53,663 nt of DNA from an uncultured Bacteroidales bacterium (GTDB lineage: Bacteria > Bacteroidota > Bacteroidia > Bacteroidales > Paludibacteraceae), in NCBI GenBank assembly GCA_903927945.1, contig CAIYOZ010000042.1:1-53663 (forward strand). The letters are read 5' to 3'. The stretch's first letter is position 1. Each line of letters starts with the position of its first letter. This document shows, in pieces, positions 35,988 through 46,594 of the stretch. The position numbers were made by a program, and so were the translations under genes. Below the pieces are notes generated by a model that was given only the letters and a program-made list of their open reading frames with translations, did not search any database and had not been told where the DNA came from.

Positions 35988-36187
35988 CTCCTTAGATCCT
36001 CCTTAGTAATTCCTGCAAGAGTCTTTATAAATAGTTTACGAAAAAGATTCTAAAAGCAAACGAAATACATAGATAAAACATATCTATTTAGATATGTCTT
36101 TTCTATGTATTATATATGTATTATCTATGTATTATTTATGTAATGTCTAAAGACTCTTGCAGGAATTACTAAGGAGGTTCTAAGGAG
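35988..36187. repeat. 40-bp inverted repeat enclosing 11-bp-phased direct repeats
   Basis: Arms 35988-36027 and 36148-36187 (one mismatch); inside CTATGTATTAT/ATATGTATTAT/CTATGTATTAT/TTATGTAATGT (36103-36146). Confidence 0.9.
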
Positions 36188-36439
36188 TTAGTGTATAGAC
36201 ATACGGAGGGATGGAATAACCCCAAAATGTGGAAAAATATCTCATTACAGGAGTCGAAAATAAGTTGCAGATATGTGGCAGGTAATTATCCTGGAATGTT
36301 TTCAGTGTATCCTGGATGGTGTTGTTATTGATACTTTTGAGGTTCCGGTGAAAGGGCTTGAACTCTTTGAAGTCTCAACCGTTATATACATCCAATGACA
36401 TATGTTTTCACTCCTTAAATTACTTAAATCGAATAAATT

Positions 36440-37489
36440 ATGGATATTGCACGAAGATCAGCCCACAATCCCCTTCTACGCCCGTCAGACCTGAAAGCGG
36501 GAATAGGCGGAATGGAAATAACCTGCCTGCTCAACCCCGGGGTATTCAGGATGAACAACAAGACCTGGCTGTTGCTGCGCGTTGCGGAAAGGCCCCAACA
36601 AATAGCCGATAAAATCAGTTTCCCCATCTATACCCCCGAAGGAACCATTGAAGTACTCAGCTTTGATAAGAATGATCCGCAGCTGGATGCCACTGATCCA
36701 CGAGTGATCATGTACAAGGGGAAAAATTATTTAACCACGTTATCCTATTTGAGGTTGGTTTGCAGTGATGATGATATCCATTTTGGAGAAGATCCGGCCT
36801 ACCCGCCTATATTCGGGCAGGGTGATCTGGAGGCCTTCGGGATTGAAGATTGCCGGGTAGCCAGCATGGAAGATGGTTATTACCTCACCTTTACCGAGGT
36901 ATCTTCCGTGGCGGTAGGTGTAGGGTTGATAGCTACTCATGATTTTCAACATTACGACCGACTGGGAATGATTTTCCCACCCCACAACAAGGATTGTGCT
37001 TTGTTTGAGGAAAAGATCAACGGGATGTATTACGCCCTGCACCGTCCCAGCAGCCCTGAATTAGGCGGAAACTATATCTGGCTGGCCGAATCACCCGACA
37101 GGGTTCACTGGGGAAACCACAAATGCGTGGCTGTAACCCGTGAAGGCAGTTGGGATGAAGCCAGGGTAGGCGCAGGAGGTGCACCGATAAAAACATCAGA
37201 AGGCTGGCTGGAAATATACCACGGAGCCAGCCGTGATCACCGCTATTGCCTGGGAGCCTTGTTGCTCGATCTAAATGATCCTTCAAAAGTACTGGCACGA
37301 AGCAAGGAACCGATTATGGAGCCTATCGCCGAATATGAAAAAACAGGATTCTTCGGAAATGTAGTGTTTACCAACGGACATTACGTACAGGGGGATACCG
37401 TGAAAATATTCTACGGGGCGAGCGATGAAGTGATATGCAGTGCTGAATTCTCCATCACAGAAATACTCAACTCATTAAAAACTACGTGA
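36440..37489 (+). CDS. GH130-family glycoside phosphorylase/hydrolase
   Basis: NPLLRPSDL, NPGVFRMNNKTWLLLRV, DPRVIMYKGKNYLTTLSYL, GIEDCRVASMEDGYYLTFT, GAGGAPIKTSEGWLEIYHGA. Confidence 0.88.
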   Translation: MDIARRSAHNPLLRPSDLKAGIGGMEITCLLNPGVFRMNNKTWLLLRVAERPQQIADKISFPIYTPEGTIEVLSFDKNDPQLDATDPRVIMYKGKNYLTTLSYLRLVCSDDDIHFGEDPAYPPIFGQGDLEAFGIEDCRVASMEDGYYLTFTEVSSVAVGVGLIATHDFQHYDRLGMIFPPHNKDCALFEEKINGMYYALHRPSSPELGGNYIWLAESPDRVHWGNHKCVAVTREGSWDEARVGAGGAPIKTSEGWLEIYHGASRDHRYCLGALLLDLNDPSKVLARSKEPIMEPIAEYEKTGFFGNVVFTNGHYVQGDTVKIFYGASDEVICSAEFSITEILNSLKTT

Positions 37490-38757
37490 TGGCCAACAAA
37501 TTAGCAGGAGAATATCTATTCTTCAAATCGCAGCCCAAAAACATACGTACACTCTTGATCACCAACATGCTCTATGGACTTATTCTGCCCATTATAGAGA
37601 TTTTTGTGGGGGCGTACATCATGCGAAACACAGGTAACTCATCGTATGTGGCTATCTTTCAGCTTTTCATGTATGTAGGGGTTGTGAGCACTTCTATCCT
37701 CAATGGTGCTTTGTTGAAGATATTTAAAGTGAACTGGCTGTACAGTTTTGGGATTATGCTTTCAGCAGTTGCCTTGATGGTGATGATGTTTGTTCATTCC
37801 ATTGGTATCGTTCAGTTAGGCTTTGCAGGCTTTGCTATAGGTGCTTCTACAGGATTCTTTTGGACTAACCGTTATTTATTGGCCCTTAATTCAACAAACG
37901 ACAAGAATCGTAACTACTTCTTCGGGTTGGAATCGTTCTTTTTCTCCCTGTGGAGCATAGTGGTACCTTTAACGGTGGGTGCTTTTTTAGGAACCATCAA
38001 CGGAAAAGTGTGGTTTGGTCATACTGTAGATGTCAACATGGGATATGAAATTATTACCGTGGTTATATTTTTTATTGCCATCGCAGCCTGCCTGGTCTTG
38101 TCGAAAGGTGACTTCGTCAATCCTATACAGAAGAAATTCATTTATTTCAAATACCATGTGTTATGGCAGAAGTTTTTGGCATTGGCGAGCCTGAAGGGAA
38201 TGGTACAGGGCTTTCTGGTGACGGCACCGGCTATCCTGGTCATGAAACTGGTGGGGAACGAAGGATCATTGGGACTAATTCAGGGAGTGGCAGGTGGAGT
38301 AACGGCTATCATAGTCTATGTGCTCGGTCGTATAGCAAAACCTGAACACCGGATGCGGATTTTCGGATTTGGATTGGTAGTGTTCTTTATTGGGACAATG
38401 GTGAATGGAATCATGTTCTCGGCGATCGGAGTGATCATTTTCGTACTCTGTAAAGTGTTGTTCCAGCCACTCCATGACCTGGCTTATTTTCCGACTATGA
38501 TGAAAACGATTGATGCGGTGTCAGCTATCGAGAAGCGGAATGAATATGCCTATATCCTGAGCCATGAAGTCGGATTGTTCTTTGGTCGCGCCGGTGGAAT
38601 GATCCTGTTTATATCCTTGTATAATTTTGCTTCAGAGACATTCGCTTTGAAATATGCCTTAATCATTGTCGGGGCATTGCAATTGATATCCTTGCCATTA
38701 GCGAAACATATTATCAAGGAAATTGATACAAGATATAAAGTAACGATTAGTGATTAG
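37486..38757 (+). CDS. MFS-type transporter
   Basis: 12-TM pattern; GFAIGASTGFFWTNRYLLALNSTNDKNRNYFFG; ATGA overlap with GH130. Confidence 0.85.
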   Translation: MMANKLAGEYLFFKSQPKNIRTLLITNMLYGLILPIIEIFVGAYIMRNTGNSSYVAIFQLFMYVGVVSTSILNGALLKIFKVNWLYSFGIMLSAVALMVMMFVHSIGIVQLGFAGFAIGASTGFFWTNRYLLALNSTNDKNRNYFFGLESFFFSLWSIVVPLTVGAFLGTINGKVWFGHTVDVNMGYEIITVVIFFIAIAACLVLSKGDFVNPIQKKFIYFKYHVLWQKFLALASLKGMVQGFLVTAPAILVMKLVGNEGSLGLIQGVAGGVTAIIVYVLGRIAKPEHRMRIFGFGLVVFFIGTMVNGIMFSAIGVIIFVLCKVLFQPLHDLAYFPTMMKTIDAVSAIEKRNEYAYILSHEVGLFFGRAGGMILFISLYNFASETFALKYALIIVGALQLISLPLAKHIIKEIDTRYKVTISD

Positions 38758-38800
38758 TGATAAGTGATTAACGATAAGTGATAAATGTTAAATGTTAAAA
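38757..38800. repeat. GTGATWA/ACGATAAG short-word repeat after the MFS stop codon
   Basis: Near-tandem GTGATTAGTGATAAGTGATTAACGATAAGTGATAAATG; a related stretch lies at 40100-40190. Confidence 0.7.
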
Positions 38801-38928
38801 GTGCTATATTAAAATTTGGTGGTTTTAAATGATCGAAAATATAGGAGACGATGGTAATTACACATCCCCTTCAGGGGTTTGGGGTTATTATTATTAATTA
38901 TAAATTATGAATTGTCAATTATTAAGCT

Positions 38929-40101
38929 ATGAGTATCTCAACGAACGAATTAAAGATAGGCATCGTGGGTGCGGGTGGTTTTGCGGAATTCGCATCACAG
39001 TCTTTTTTGAAGGTGCCGGGAGTTAAAATTGTTGCGATTTTTGATATAAACAGCACTGCTGCTAATAAAATGGCAAAGGACCTGTCAGCCATACCTTTTA
39101 GCGAATATGAGTCATTCCTGGGTAACCGTGAAATGAGTCTTGTTTATATTGCTACCCCTCCCTATTTACATTTCTCCCAATCGAAAGCGGCCTTACTGGC
39201 AGGAAAGCATGTGATCTGCGAAAAGCCGGCAGCACTGAAGACATTGGAAGCGGAGGAACTTGTTGCACTGGGAAGAAGTAAGAAATTACTCTATGTAGTC
39301 GACCTGATGCAGCGGTACAATCCATTAAGCGATGTGGTCAAAAAAATCATAAAAGAAAAAATGCTCGGGGAATTCGTTCATGGTTTCTTTGAAAATTATG
39401 CCAGTGATGAAAAACTAACTAAAGATCATTGGTTTTGGGATGAAGCGAAAAGCGGTGGGATCTTTATTGAGCATGGAGTTCATTTCTTTGATTTGTTTTC
39501 AGGATGGTTGGGAAAAGGGGAAGTCATTCATTCAGCCCAATGGCAGCGTCCGAATGTGGAAGAAAAGATCATAGACCGTGTTCAGGCTATCGTAAATTAT
39601 CCCGATGGTCCGGTTAATTTCTACCATGGCTTCGACCAGCCAAAGATACTCGATCGTCAGGAAATGAGACTGGAGTTTGAAAAGGGAGATATTTCACTCT
39701 ATGAATGGGTCCCTGTAAAAATGAGGTTGCATGGGTTACTTGGCGACGAGCAACTTGAAAAACTTAAGATCTCCCTTCCGGGGTGTTCTATTATCAGACA
39801 CAGTGCCACAATTTCCACTTCTGATTATGCCAGTTCAATGATCGATGAGAGTTCATCATCTACAAAGACTCAAAAAGTGATGGGACGATTTAAAAATGTG
39901 GTTTTTGATCAATTTATCACGGTGGAATATGGTAGCAACGCAGAAAAACAAGATCGCTATGAGTTACTGCTCACTTCCATGATCAAAGACCAATGGAATT
40001 GGATACTTGATAACTCGGCGGTCAGGGTCATAGACGATACGAATGCGGTTGAATCATTGCGGATGGCAGAAATGGCGACAAATGTGGCAATCAATTTTTA
40101 A
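38929..40101 (+). CDS. Gfo/Idh/MocA-family oxidoreductase
   Basis: IGIVGAGGFAEFASQSF, YIATPPYLHFSQSKAALLAGKHVICEKPAAL, GGIFIEHGVHFFDLF. Confidence 0.92.
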   Translation: MSISTNELKIGIVGAGGFAEFASQSFLKVPGVKIVAIFDINSTAANKMAKDLSAIPFSEYESFLGNREMSLVYIATPPYLHFSQSKAALLAGKHVICEKPAALKTLEAEELVALGRSKKLLYVVDLMQRYNPLSDVVKKIIKEKMLGEFVHGFFENYASDEKLTKDHWFWDEAKSGGIFIEHGVHFFDLFSGWLGKGEVIHSAQWQRPNVEEKIIDRVQAIVNYPDGPVNFYHGFDQPKILDRQEMRLEFEKGDISLYEWVPVKMRLHGLLGDEQLEKLKISLPGCSIIRHSATISTSDYASSMIDESSSSTKTQKVMGRFKNVVFDQFITVEYGSNAEKQDRYELLLTSMIKDQWNWILDNSAVRVIDDTNAVESLRMAEMATNVAINF

Positions 40102-40190
40102 CGATAAGTGATAAGTGATTAACGATTAGTGATTAACAAATAAGGATGAATGAAAAGTGATTAACGATTAACAAAAGATGAATAGTGATT
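40100..40190. repeat. GTGATWA/ACGATAAG short-word repeat after the oxidoreductase stop codon
   Basis: ACGATAAGTGATAAGTGATTAACGATTAGTGATTAAC ... AGTGATTAACGATTAAC ... AGTGATTAA. Confidence 0.7.
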
Positions 40191-40213
40191 AATTTTAAAT
40201 GATTATCGCTAAT

Positions 40214-41941
40214 ATGAAAAAATATAAATCAACTCTCATTTTCGTTTTCCTGGCAGGAATCATGTTTTCCTGTGTGGCGAATGATAACTTCGGAAAGGCA
40301 ATCATCCAAACGGCCATTCCAAGGATAGAATTGATGTCCAATTCCCCACAACCCTATAAGATCATTGATTGGAAACAAAAGGCGAAAGACTATGATGCCT
40401 ACGTTTTCGATTTCAACCCTGATATGCCTGCCGGTAAAATGATCTGGCTGGATAGTAGCCAACGCAACCTTCCCCAGACAACCTTTGGCCTCTATACGGC
40501 TATTCACGATGTCCGTCAGGGACCCACCCATAATAACGGCGAGTTCCATGAAAGCCTGAATTCACTTTCGGCTATCCTGGGTGCCGGCCTTATGGGAATT
40601 GACAAGACACATCAGAACGGATATAACTACGTGAAGATGATTCAGAACTACTTCAATTCGGGTACCGGATGGAATATCATGATGAACAACACCAGTCCTG
40701 AAATAGCGCAACAGGGTGGTGGATACGGTCGCGACTGGTGGTATGATGTGTTGCCCAATGTACTGTTTTATGCCGTGAGTGATGTATTTCCGAACGTGTC
40801 AAATGCAGATTACATCCAGCGCAGCATTGCTGAAAAGTTTTGCAAGGCGGACTCTGTGCTCCAAGGCAATTACAATTGTTCGTATTTCGATTATGGTAAA
40901 ATGAAAGGAATGGTCAACAAGATACCTTTTCAGCAGGATGCTGCCGGTGGTCATGGCTATGTGTTGTATGCCGCTTACCATAAATATAAAAATGCACGAT
41001 ACCTGGCTCATGCAAAATCCGCTATTGCCTCCCTGAACAACCAGAAAGAAAGCCGTTTCTATGAGATATTACTTCCGATGGGAATTTATACGGCTGCCCG
41101 GTTAAATGCAGAACAAGGAACGAAGTACGATATTAAGAAAATGATCAACTGGGTGTTCGAAGGGTGCAAGAATCCAAAAGCGCGCAATGGTTGGGGTGTG
41201 ATTGTGGGGAAATGGGGTGATTTTGATGTCAGCGGTTTACAGGGCAGCATCATTGATGGTGGCGGATATGCCTTTTTAATGAATAGTATGAAAATGGCCT
41301 TGCCACTCGTTCCTATGGTAAAATATGATCCCCGTTTTGCCAGGGCCATCGGGAAATGGATGCTGAATAATGTCAACTCCGCACGCCTGTTTTTTCCGAA
41401 TGAGATTCCCGATCGTAACCAATGGTTGCCGGAAATGAAAAACTACACTCATTCCCTGGTGGCTTATGAAGGACTCCGTTATGAAGATTGTTACCATAAA
41501 CTAGCCCTGGTAGGAGTTCATCCGGTAGCCTTGGGTGATGGCCCGAACTGGAATCCGGGGAATCCGAAAGAAACTATGTTCAGCCTGTATAGCACTTCAC
41601 CTGTTGGAATCATGGGAGCGATAGTCGATACCACGGATGTGAGAATGATTCTGCGTCTCAATTGCAATGCCACTGATTTTTACGCAAACACCAAATACCC
41701 GACCTATTTGTATTACAACCCATACTCTATAAACAAAACGGTCATCTATCATCCTTCGGGATTGGTGGATGTATTTGATATTGTATCCAAGACTTATGTG
41801 GCCAAAGATATTTCGAGTGGAACACAAATTACCCTGCCGGCTGATCAGGCGCGAATCCTGGTGGAAATTCCTACCGGGTTGGTGATTGAACGAAAAAAGG
41901 AATTCCTAGTTGTGAACGGAATTACGATATCATTTAAATGA
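40214..41941 (+). CDS. Secreted/lipoprotein of unassigned family, candidate glycan-active enzyme (paralog of 50169..53282)
   Basis: Lipobox IMFSC; IPRIELM..SPQPYKIIDWKQKAKDYD, RDWWYDVLPNVLFYAV, LPMGIYTAARLNAEQGTKYDI; C-terminal PTYLYYNPYSINKTV beta-sandwich-like. Confidence 0.75.
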   Translation: MKKYKSTLIFVFLAGIMFSCVANDNFGKAIIQTAIPRIELMSNSPQPYKIIDWKQKAKDYDAYVFDFNPDMPAGKMIWLDSSQRNLPQTTFGLYTAIHDVRQGPTHNNGEFHESLNSLSAILGAGLMGIDKTHQNGYNYVKMIQNYFNSGTGWNIMMNNTSPEIAQQGGGYGRDWWYDVLPNVLFYAVSDVFPNVSNADYIQRSIAEKFCKADSVLQGNYNCSYFDYGKMKGMVNKIPFQQDAAGGHGYVLYAAYHKYKNARYLAHAKSAIASLNNQKESRFYEILLPMGIYTAARLNAEQGTKYDIKKMINWVFEGCKNPKARNGWGVIVGKWGDFDVSGLQGSIIDGGGYAFLMNSMKMALPLVPMVKYDPRFARAIGKWMLNNVNSARLFFPNEIPDRNQWLPEMKNYTHSLVAYEGLRYEDCYHKLALVGVHPVALGDGPNWNPGNPKETMFSLYSTSPVGIMGAIVDTTDVRMILRLNCNATDFYANTKYPTYLYYNPYSINKTVIYHPSGLVDVFDIVSKTYVAKDISSGTQITLPADQARILVEIPTGLVIERKKEFLVVNGITISFK

Positions 41942-42061
41942 GGTTTTCTAACAAACTTATTCATTTGTAAATTGTTTTATTATGGATGGATTCAAATTAA
42001 TTAATTACTAAATATCAAACATATAGATAATAAATAATACTAATAGCTCATACCGATTATT

Positions 42062-45000
42062 ATGAAAAAAACGCAGTTTATTATTTATTTTAGTATTTTC
42101 TGCCTGTGCCTTCAGGCTCAAAATGTAACGGTCACCGGAATTGTGAAAGACGCAACCACGAGTGAACTTTTGATAGGAGTAAACTTAGTTGTACCGGGGT
42201 CGAATACAGGTACTGTCACCGGAGTTAATGGTGATTTTTCAATTTCGGTGCCGGTCAATTCAACCTTACGGGTGTCGTATATCGGTTATCAGGTCCAGGA
42301 GTTTAAAGTCACAGAAGCGAAAGTACTGAATATCTTGCTGGTTTCTGAATCGAAGCAAATCGATGAAGTAGTCGTGGTGGGTTATTCTGTGCAAAAAAGA
42401 CGTGACGTTCTGGGAGCTGTAAGTAAAGTAAATAATGAAGAACTGACCAAAATACCGGTAGCCTCAGCACAGGATGCCTTGCAAGGAAGGGTTGCCGGGG
42501 TAGAAGTTTCAGCACAAACCGGAGCACCGGGAGCACCTATTTCTGTCCGTATACGTGGTGCCAGTTCTATTAATTCCAGCAATGATCCGCTTTACATAGT
42601 GGATGGCATACCGGTGGAAGGAGCTTTGAATAATCTTTCACCTAACGATATCGATAACATGACCATTTTGAAAGATGCATCCTCGGCTGCCATTTATGGA
42701 TCACGTGCCAATAACGGGGTAGTATTGATTACCACTAAACAGGGGAAATCAGGGGAAGCCAGGGTGACATATAATGCCCAGGTAGGCTTCCAAACACATG
42801 GATACCTGACACCCATGACCACTACACAGCAATACATACAACTGTATAATGAAGCAGCAAATAACGATAATTTAGTATTAAGCGCACCACGTCCTCTCAT
42901 AACAGGTGCATTGGTAAAAGATTTTCCGAATATAAATCATTTGGCTTCCATTTTTCAGACAGCACCCATTCAATCTCATGAATTATCCATCAGTGGGGGG
43001 AACGATAAAACAACGTATTTGGTATCTGCCAACTATTATAATCAGGTGGGAATCCTGAATCATACCGGTTACGACCGTTTCAGCATGCGATCAAATATTA
43101 ATTCCGAAGTAAAGAAATGGTTGCATGTGGGATTAAACGTCAGTGGTGGCATTTCAAATAGTCGGATGGTGTCAAGTTCGGGTGATGGATTTGTCGCTGA
43201 AGGGGGAAGTGTGATTCGTTATGCCTATTTTAGATCACCGGCGATACCCATAAAAAATACTGCCGGGCAATATGTTGACTTACCTTCTGATTTTTACGGT
43301 GATGCCGCCTATAACGTTTTCTTTGGTGATGGTTACAGTCCCGAAGGACTGGCAGCTAATACCGACAGGACACTGCAAATAAAAACCCTGTTGGCTACGG
43401 GAAATGTGTTGATTAATTTTCCGGCCAATCTCTTTTTGAAAACAACCCTGGGTGTCGATTATGCTAACAGTGGATCACGGGAATACGATGTGACCTGGGG
43501 TTCGGGGAATCGAATCAATAACCCGAATGCATTAGATATTTCGAATAATACGAATACAAACTGGACCATAAACAGCACCTTGAATCACAGCATTAAATTG
43601 GGAGAAAACAGCAACCTGACTTCCCTGATTGGTGCGGAGGCAATCAAAAATTCTTCGGTTGGACTATCAGCCAGTGATCGGAATTTTGCTTCGAATGATC
43701 CGAATTTCCTTTTCATTGGGAACGGGGTAGCATCACCTCCCCTGACAACTAATGTGACAGGCAGCCAAGGTGAATCAGGGTCAACCCTGCTTTCCTACTT
43801 TGCAAACGCTAATTACAATTACGCCCAAAAGTATTATTTATCCGGGATCATCCGCAGGGATGGATCATCCCGCTTCATAGGAAAGAACCAGTGGGGAACA
43901 TTTTATTCGGCTTCTGCCGGTTGGAATATCGATACCGAAGAATTTATGAAAGATATGGCTAATATCAGTAAATTAAAACTCCGGGTAGGGTATGGATCTA
44001 TCGGAAATCAGAATATTGCGCTCTATGCAAACCTGGACCAGTATTCCCCTAATTATTACTATACTTTTGGGGGAAATCCCACAAAGGGGTATGCTCAGAC
44101 ACAACTTGGCAATACAAATTTAAAATGGGAAACCAGCAATCAGTTCAATGCAGGGGTGGATCTGGAAATGTTTAAAGGAGTGTTCGGCGCTTCACTTGAT
44201 TACTTCAACAAACTATCCACTGATATGTTGGTCATAGCACCATTACCTCCTTCCGTAGGGAACGCATCACCAGCTTATATTAACAGCGGGAGTATGCTCA
44301 ATACCGGAGTCGACCTGGAGCTGTTTTACCGGAAAGAATATAATAAAGGCGGATTTAATATCACTTTAAATGGTGGATACCTTCATAATAATGTGGTGAA
44401 GTTAAATGCCCCTCTGGTAGGAGGACTTTTAGGAGGTGCATATGCTACTCAGACGGTGGTTGGCCAACCAATAGGTGCTTTTTACCTGTATCAGGTAGCG
44501 GGAATTTTTCAAAATCAAAGTGAAATTCTGACTTCCCCATTTCAAGGTACGGGCATTCAACCCGGTGATGTAAAATACGTGAATCAAAACGGAGATAATG
44601 TCATCGATGCAAGGGATCGTAAATACATGGGGAGTGCCATACCAACTTTCACGGCAGGGTTGACTCTTTCAGGGCACTATTCTGGATTCGATATTTCAGT
44701 ATTTTTCCAGGGAGCTTACGGGCAAAAAATTTATTCCAAGGTAAACGAGGATATAGTTGGTTTTTATCGTGGATTCAATGTGGCAGAAAGTTATTATACA
44801 CAACACTGGACTCCGTCAAATCATTCCAACACCCAGCCCCGTGCTTCGTGGTTAGCTTCTGCGAACAATATTATGGCTTCCTCCCGCTTTTTGGAAGATG
44901 GATCTTACACCCGGTTGAAGAACCTGCAAATCGGTTATACCATTCCCAATACTAAAAAAATTAAAATTGAGAGAATCCGGGTATACCTGGCCGGTACAAA

Positions 45001-45151
45001 CTTATTGACTTTTACAAAGTTCACGGGACTTGATCCTGAAATGACCGTCAGTACCAATTCCGCATCCGAAGGTGACCGTGCCAATGGAATTGATTGGGGA
45101 ACGTATCCTGTGGCGGTGAGTTATACTTTTGGATTGAATGTAACCTTTTAA
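42062..45151 (+). CDS. SusC/RagA-family TonB-dependent outer membrane transporter
   Basis: IDEVVVVGYSVQKRRDVLGAVSKV, IRIRGASSINSSNDPLYIVDGIPV-type plug, DASSAAIYGSRANNGVVLITTK, C-terminal YTFGLNVTF. Confidence 0.96.
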   Translation: MKKTQFIIYFSIFCLCLQAQNVTVTGIVKDATTSELLIGVNLVVPGSNTGTVTGVNGDFSISVPVNSTLRVSYIGYQVQEFKVTEAKVLNILLVSESKQIDEVVVVGYSVQKRRDVLGAVSKVNNEELTKIPVASAQDALQGRVAGVEVSAQTGAPGAPISVRIRGASSINSSNDPLYIVDGIPVEGALNNLSPNDIDNMTILKDASSAAIYGSRANNGVVLITTKQGKSGEARVTYNAQVGFQTHGYLTPMTTTQQYIQLYNEAANNDNLVLSAPRPLITGALVKDFPNINHLASIFQTAPIQSHELSISGGNDKTTYLVSANYYNQVGILNHTGYDRFSMRSNINSEVKKWLHVGLNVSGGISNSRMVSSSGDGFVAEGGSVIRYAYFRSPAIPIKNTAGQYVDLPSDFYGDAAYNVFFGDGYSPEGLAANTDRTLQIKTLLATGNVLINFPANLFLKTTLGVDYANSGSREYDVTWGSGNRINNPNALDISNNTNTNWTINSTLNHSIKLGENSNLTSLIGAEAIKNSSVGLSASDRNFASNDPNFLFIGNGVASPPLTTNVTGSQGESGSTLLSYFANANYNYAQKYYLSGIIRRDGSSRFIGKNQWGTFYSASAGWNIDTEEFMKDMANISKLKLRVGYGSIGNQNIALYANLDQYSPNYYYTFGGNPTKGYAQTQLGNTNLKWETSNQFNAGVDLEMFKGVFGASLDYFNKLSTDMLVIAPLPPSVGNASPAYINSGSMLNTGVDLELFYRKEYNKGGFNITLNGGYLHNNVVKLNAPLVGGLLGGAYATQTVVGQPIGAFYLYQVAGIFQNQSEILTSPFQGTGIQPGDVKYVNQNGDNVIDARDRKYMGSAIPTFTAGLTLSGHYSGFDISVFFQGAYGQKIYSKVNEDIVGFYRGFNVAESYYTQHWTPSNHSNTQPRASWLASANNIMASSRFLEDGSYTRLKNLQIGYTIPNTKKIKIERIRVYLAGTNLLTFTKFTGLDPEMTVSTNSASEGDRANGIDWGTYPVAVSYTFGLNVTF

Positions 45152-46594
45152 ATGAAAAGAACCATGAAAAAAATACATTATATAGTGATTCTCTCAGTGG
45201 TAGGCTTGATGGCTTCCTGCTCCGATTTTTTAAACGAGCAGCTAAAAGTTACCTACACTTCTTCCAACTTCTATACCACAGCCGATAATGCGAGTGCAGC
45301 TGTGACAGGTATCTACAACTCCCTTTACGGCAATCTCCTATGGGCGTTTGGGGATATTGCCTCCGACGATGCAGTAAATGGATCCGGAAATGATCCGTTT
45401 GGCATTTTGGATATTAATAACTTTACAGCCAACAGTGCTAATGGACTGATATTGTCTTTTTGGCAATCCACTTATGAAACCATCGCCCGGGCTAATAATG
45501 CGATATACTATATAGCACCCATGAATATAGATGCCACACTCCGGGATCGGCTAGTGGGGGAAGCTAAATTTTTAAGAGCCTATTCGTATTTCAACCTGGT
45601 GAATGTTTATGGGAAGGTTCCTTTGAAACTATTACCCCAACTTACCTCTGCCACTATCAATGTACCATTGAGTGAAGTACCAGCCATTTATGCTCAAATT
45701 GAAAAAGATTTAAAGGAAGCTGCAGCTGTGTTACCACCATCATATTCCTCAGATGGGGGGCGTATTACTAAAGGTGCTGCTTACGGTATGCTGGCTAAAG
45801 CAGATTTGTATGAAAAGAAATACACCGAATGCCTGACGAATATTCAGGCACTCGAAAATCTTAATCAGTATAAATTGCTTACAAACTATGCGAACCTATT
45901 TAAAGCAGGGGCTGAAGATAGTTCGGAAGTCATTTTCGGACTGCGTTTCAGTAATTCTATTTCTGCAGTGGGTAATATATTAAATGTTGATTTTTCACCG
46001 TCTATCGAAGGAGGTTATTTCTTTGATGCACCTACCCAAAGCTATGTGAATACTTTCTCGGACAGCACGATCCTCAAAACCGTCGATCCACGGTTGGATG
46101 CTTCCATAGGACGTGATGGTAAACCCTGGTTCAATAAAAGAACATTTTCGGCTTCATGGTCGCCGGCAACCGGTTATCTGGTAAAGAAATATAATGAAGA
46201 TTCGATTTTCACGAATCCACTGGATAAATCAACGTATGTTCCGAAAAGTCGATCGATGGTCCCTTACCATTATATGCGCTATGCTGATATTTTATTGATG
46301 AAAGCGGAAGCGTTGAATGAATCGGGAGGTGCGGGTGCAGCAATAGAGCTTAACAAGGTTCGGGCCAGAGTTGGTTTGGCACCCACGACGGCGGCTACAC
46401 AAACTGATTTGCGAACAGCCATTATGAACGAACGCCGTAAAGAACTGGGTTTTGAATTCCATCGATATTTCGACTTGATGCGATATGGACAAGCTGTGGC
46501 AGAAGCAGCATTAGGAAGTGGTTTCAGCTATGCAAAAAATCGTTACTTCCTAATTCCTCAACTGGAGCTGGATACGAATACAGCTGTGAAATAA
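45152..46594 (+). CDS. SusD/RagB-family lipoprotein
   Basis: Lipobox LMASCSDF; FLRAYSYFNLVNVYGKVPL; INERRKELGFEFHRYFDLMRYG-type motif; LIPQLELDTN. Starts directly at the end of susC. Confidence 0.95.
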   Translation: MKRTMKKIHYIVILSVVGLMASCSDFLNEQLKVTYTSSNFYTTADNASAAVTGIYNSLYGNLLWAFGDIASDDAVNGSGNDPFGILDINNFTANSANGLILSFWQSTYETIARANNAIYYIAPMNIDATLRDRLVGEAKFLRAYSYFNLVNVYGKVPLKLLPQLTSATINVPLSEVPAIYAQIEKDLKEAAAVLPPSYSSDGGRITKGAAYGMLAKADLYEKKYTECLTNIQALENLNQYKLLTNYANLFKAGAEDSSEVIFGLRFSNSISAVGNILNVDFSPSIEGGYFFDAPTQSYVNTFSDSTILKTVDPRLDASIGRDGKPWFNKRTFSASWSPATGYLVKKYNEDSIFTNPLDKSTYVPKSRSMVPYHYMRYADILLMKAEALNESGGAGAAIELNKVRARVGLAPTTAATQTDLRTAIMNERRKELGFEFHRYFDLMRYGQAVAEAALGSGFSYAKNRYFLIPQLELDTNTAVK

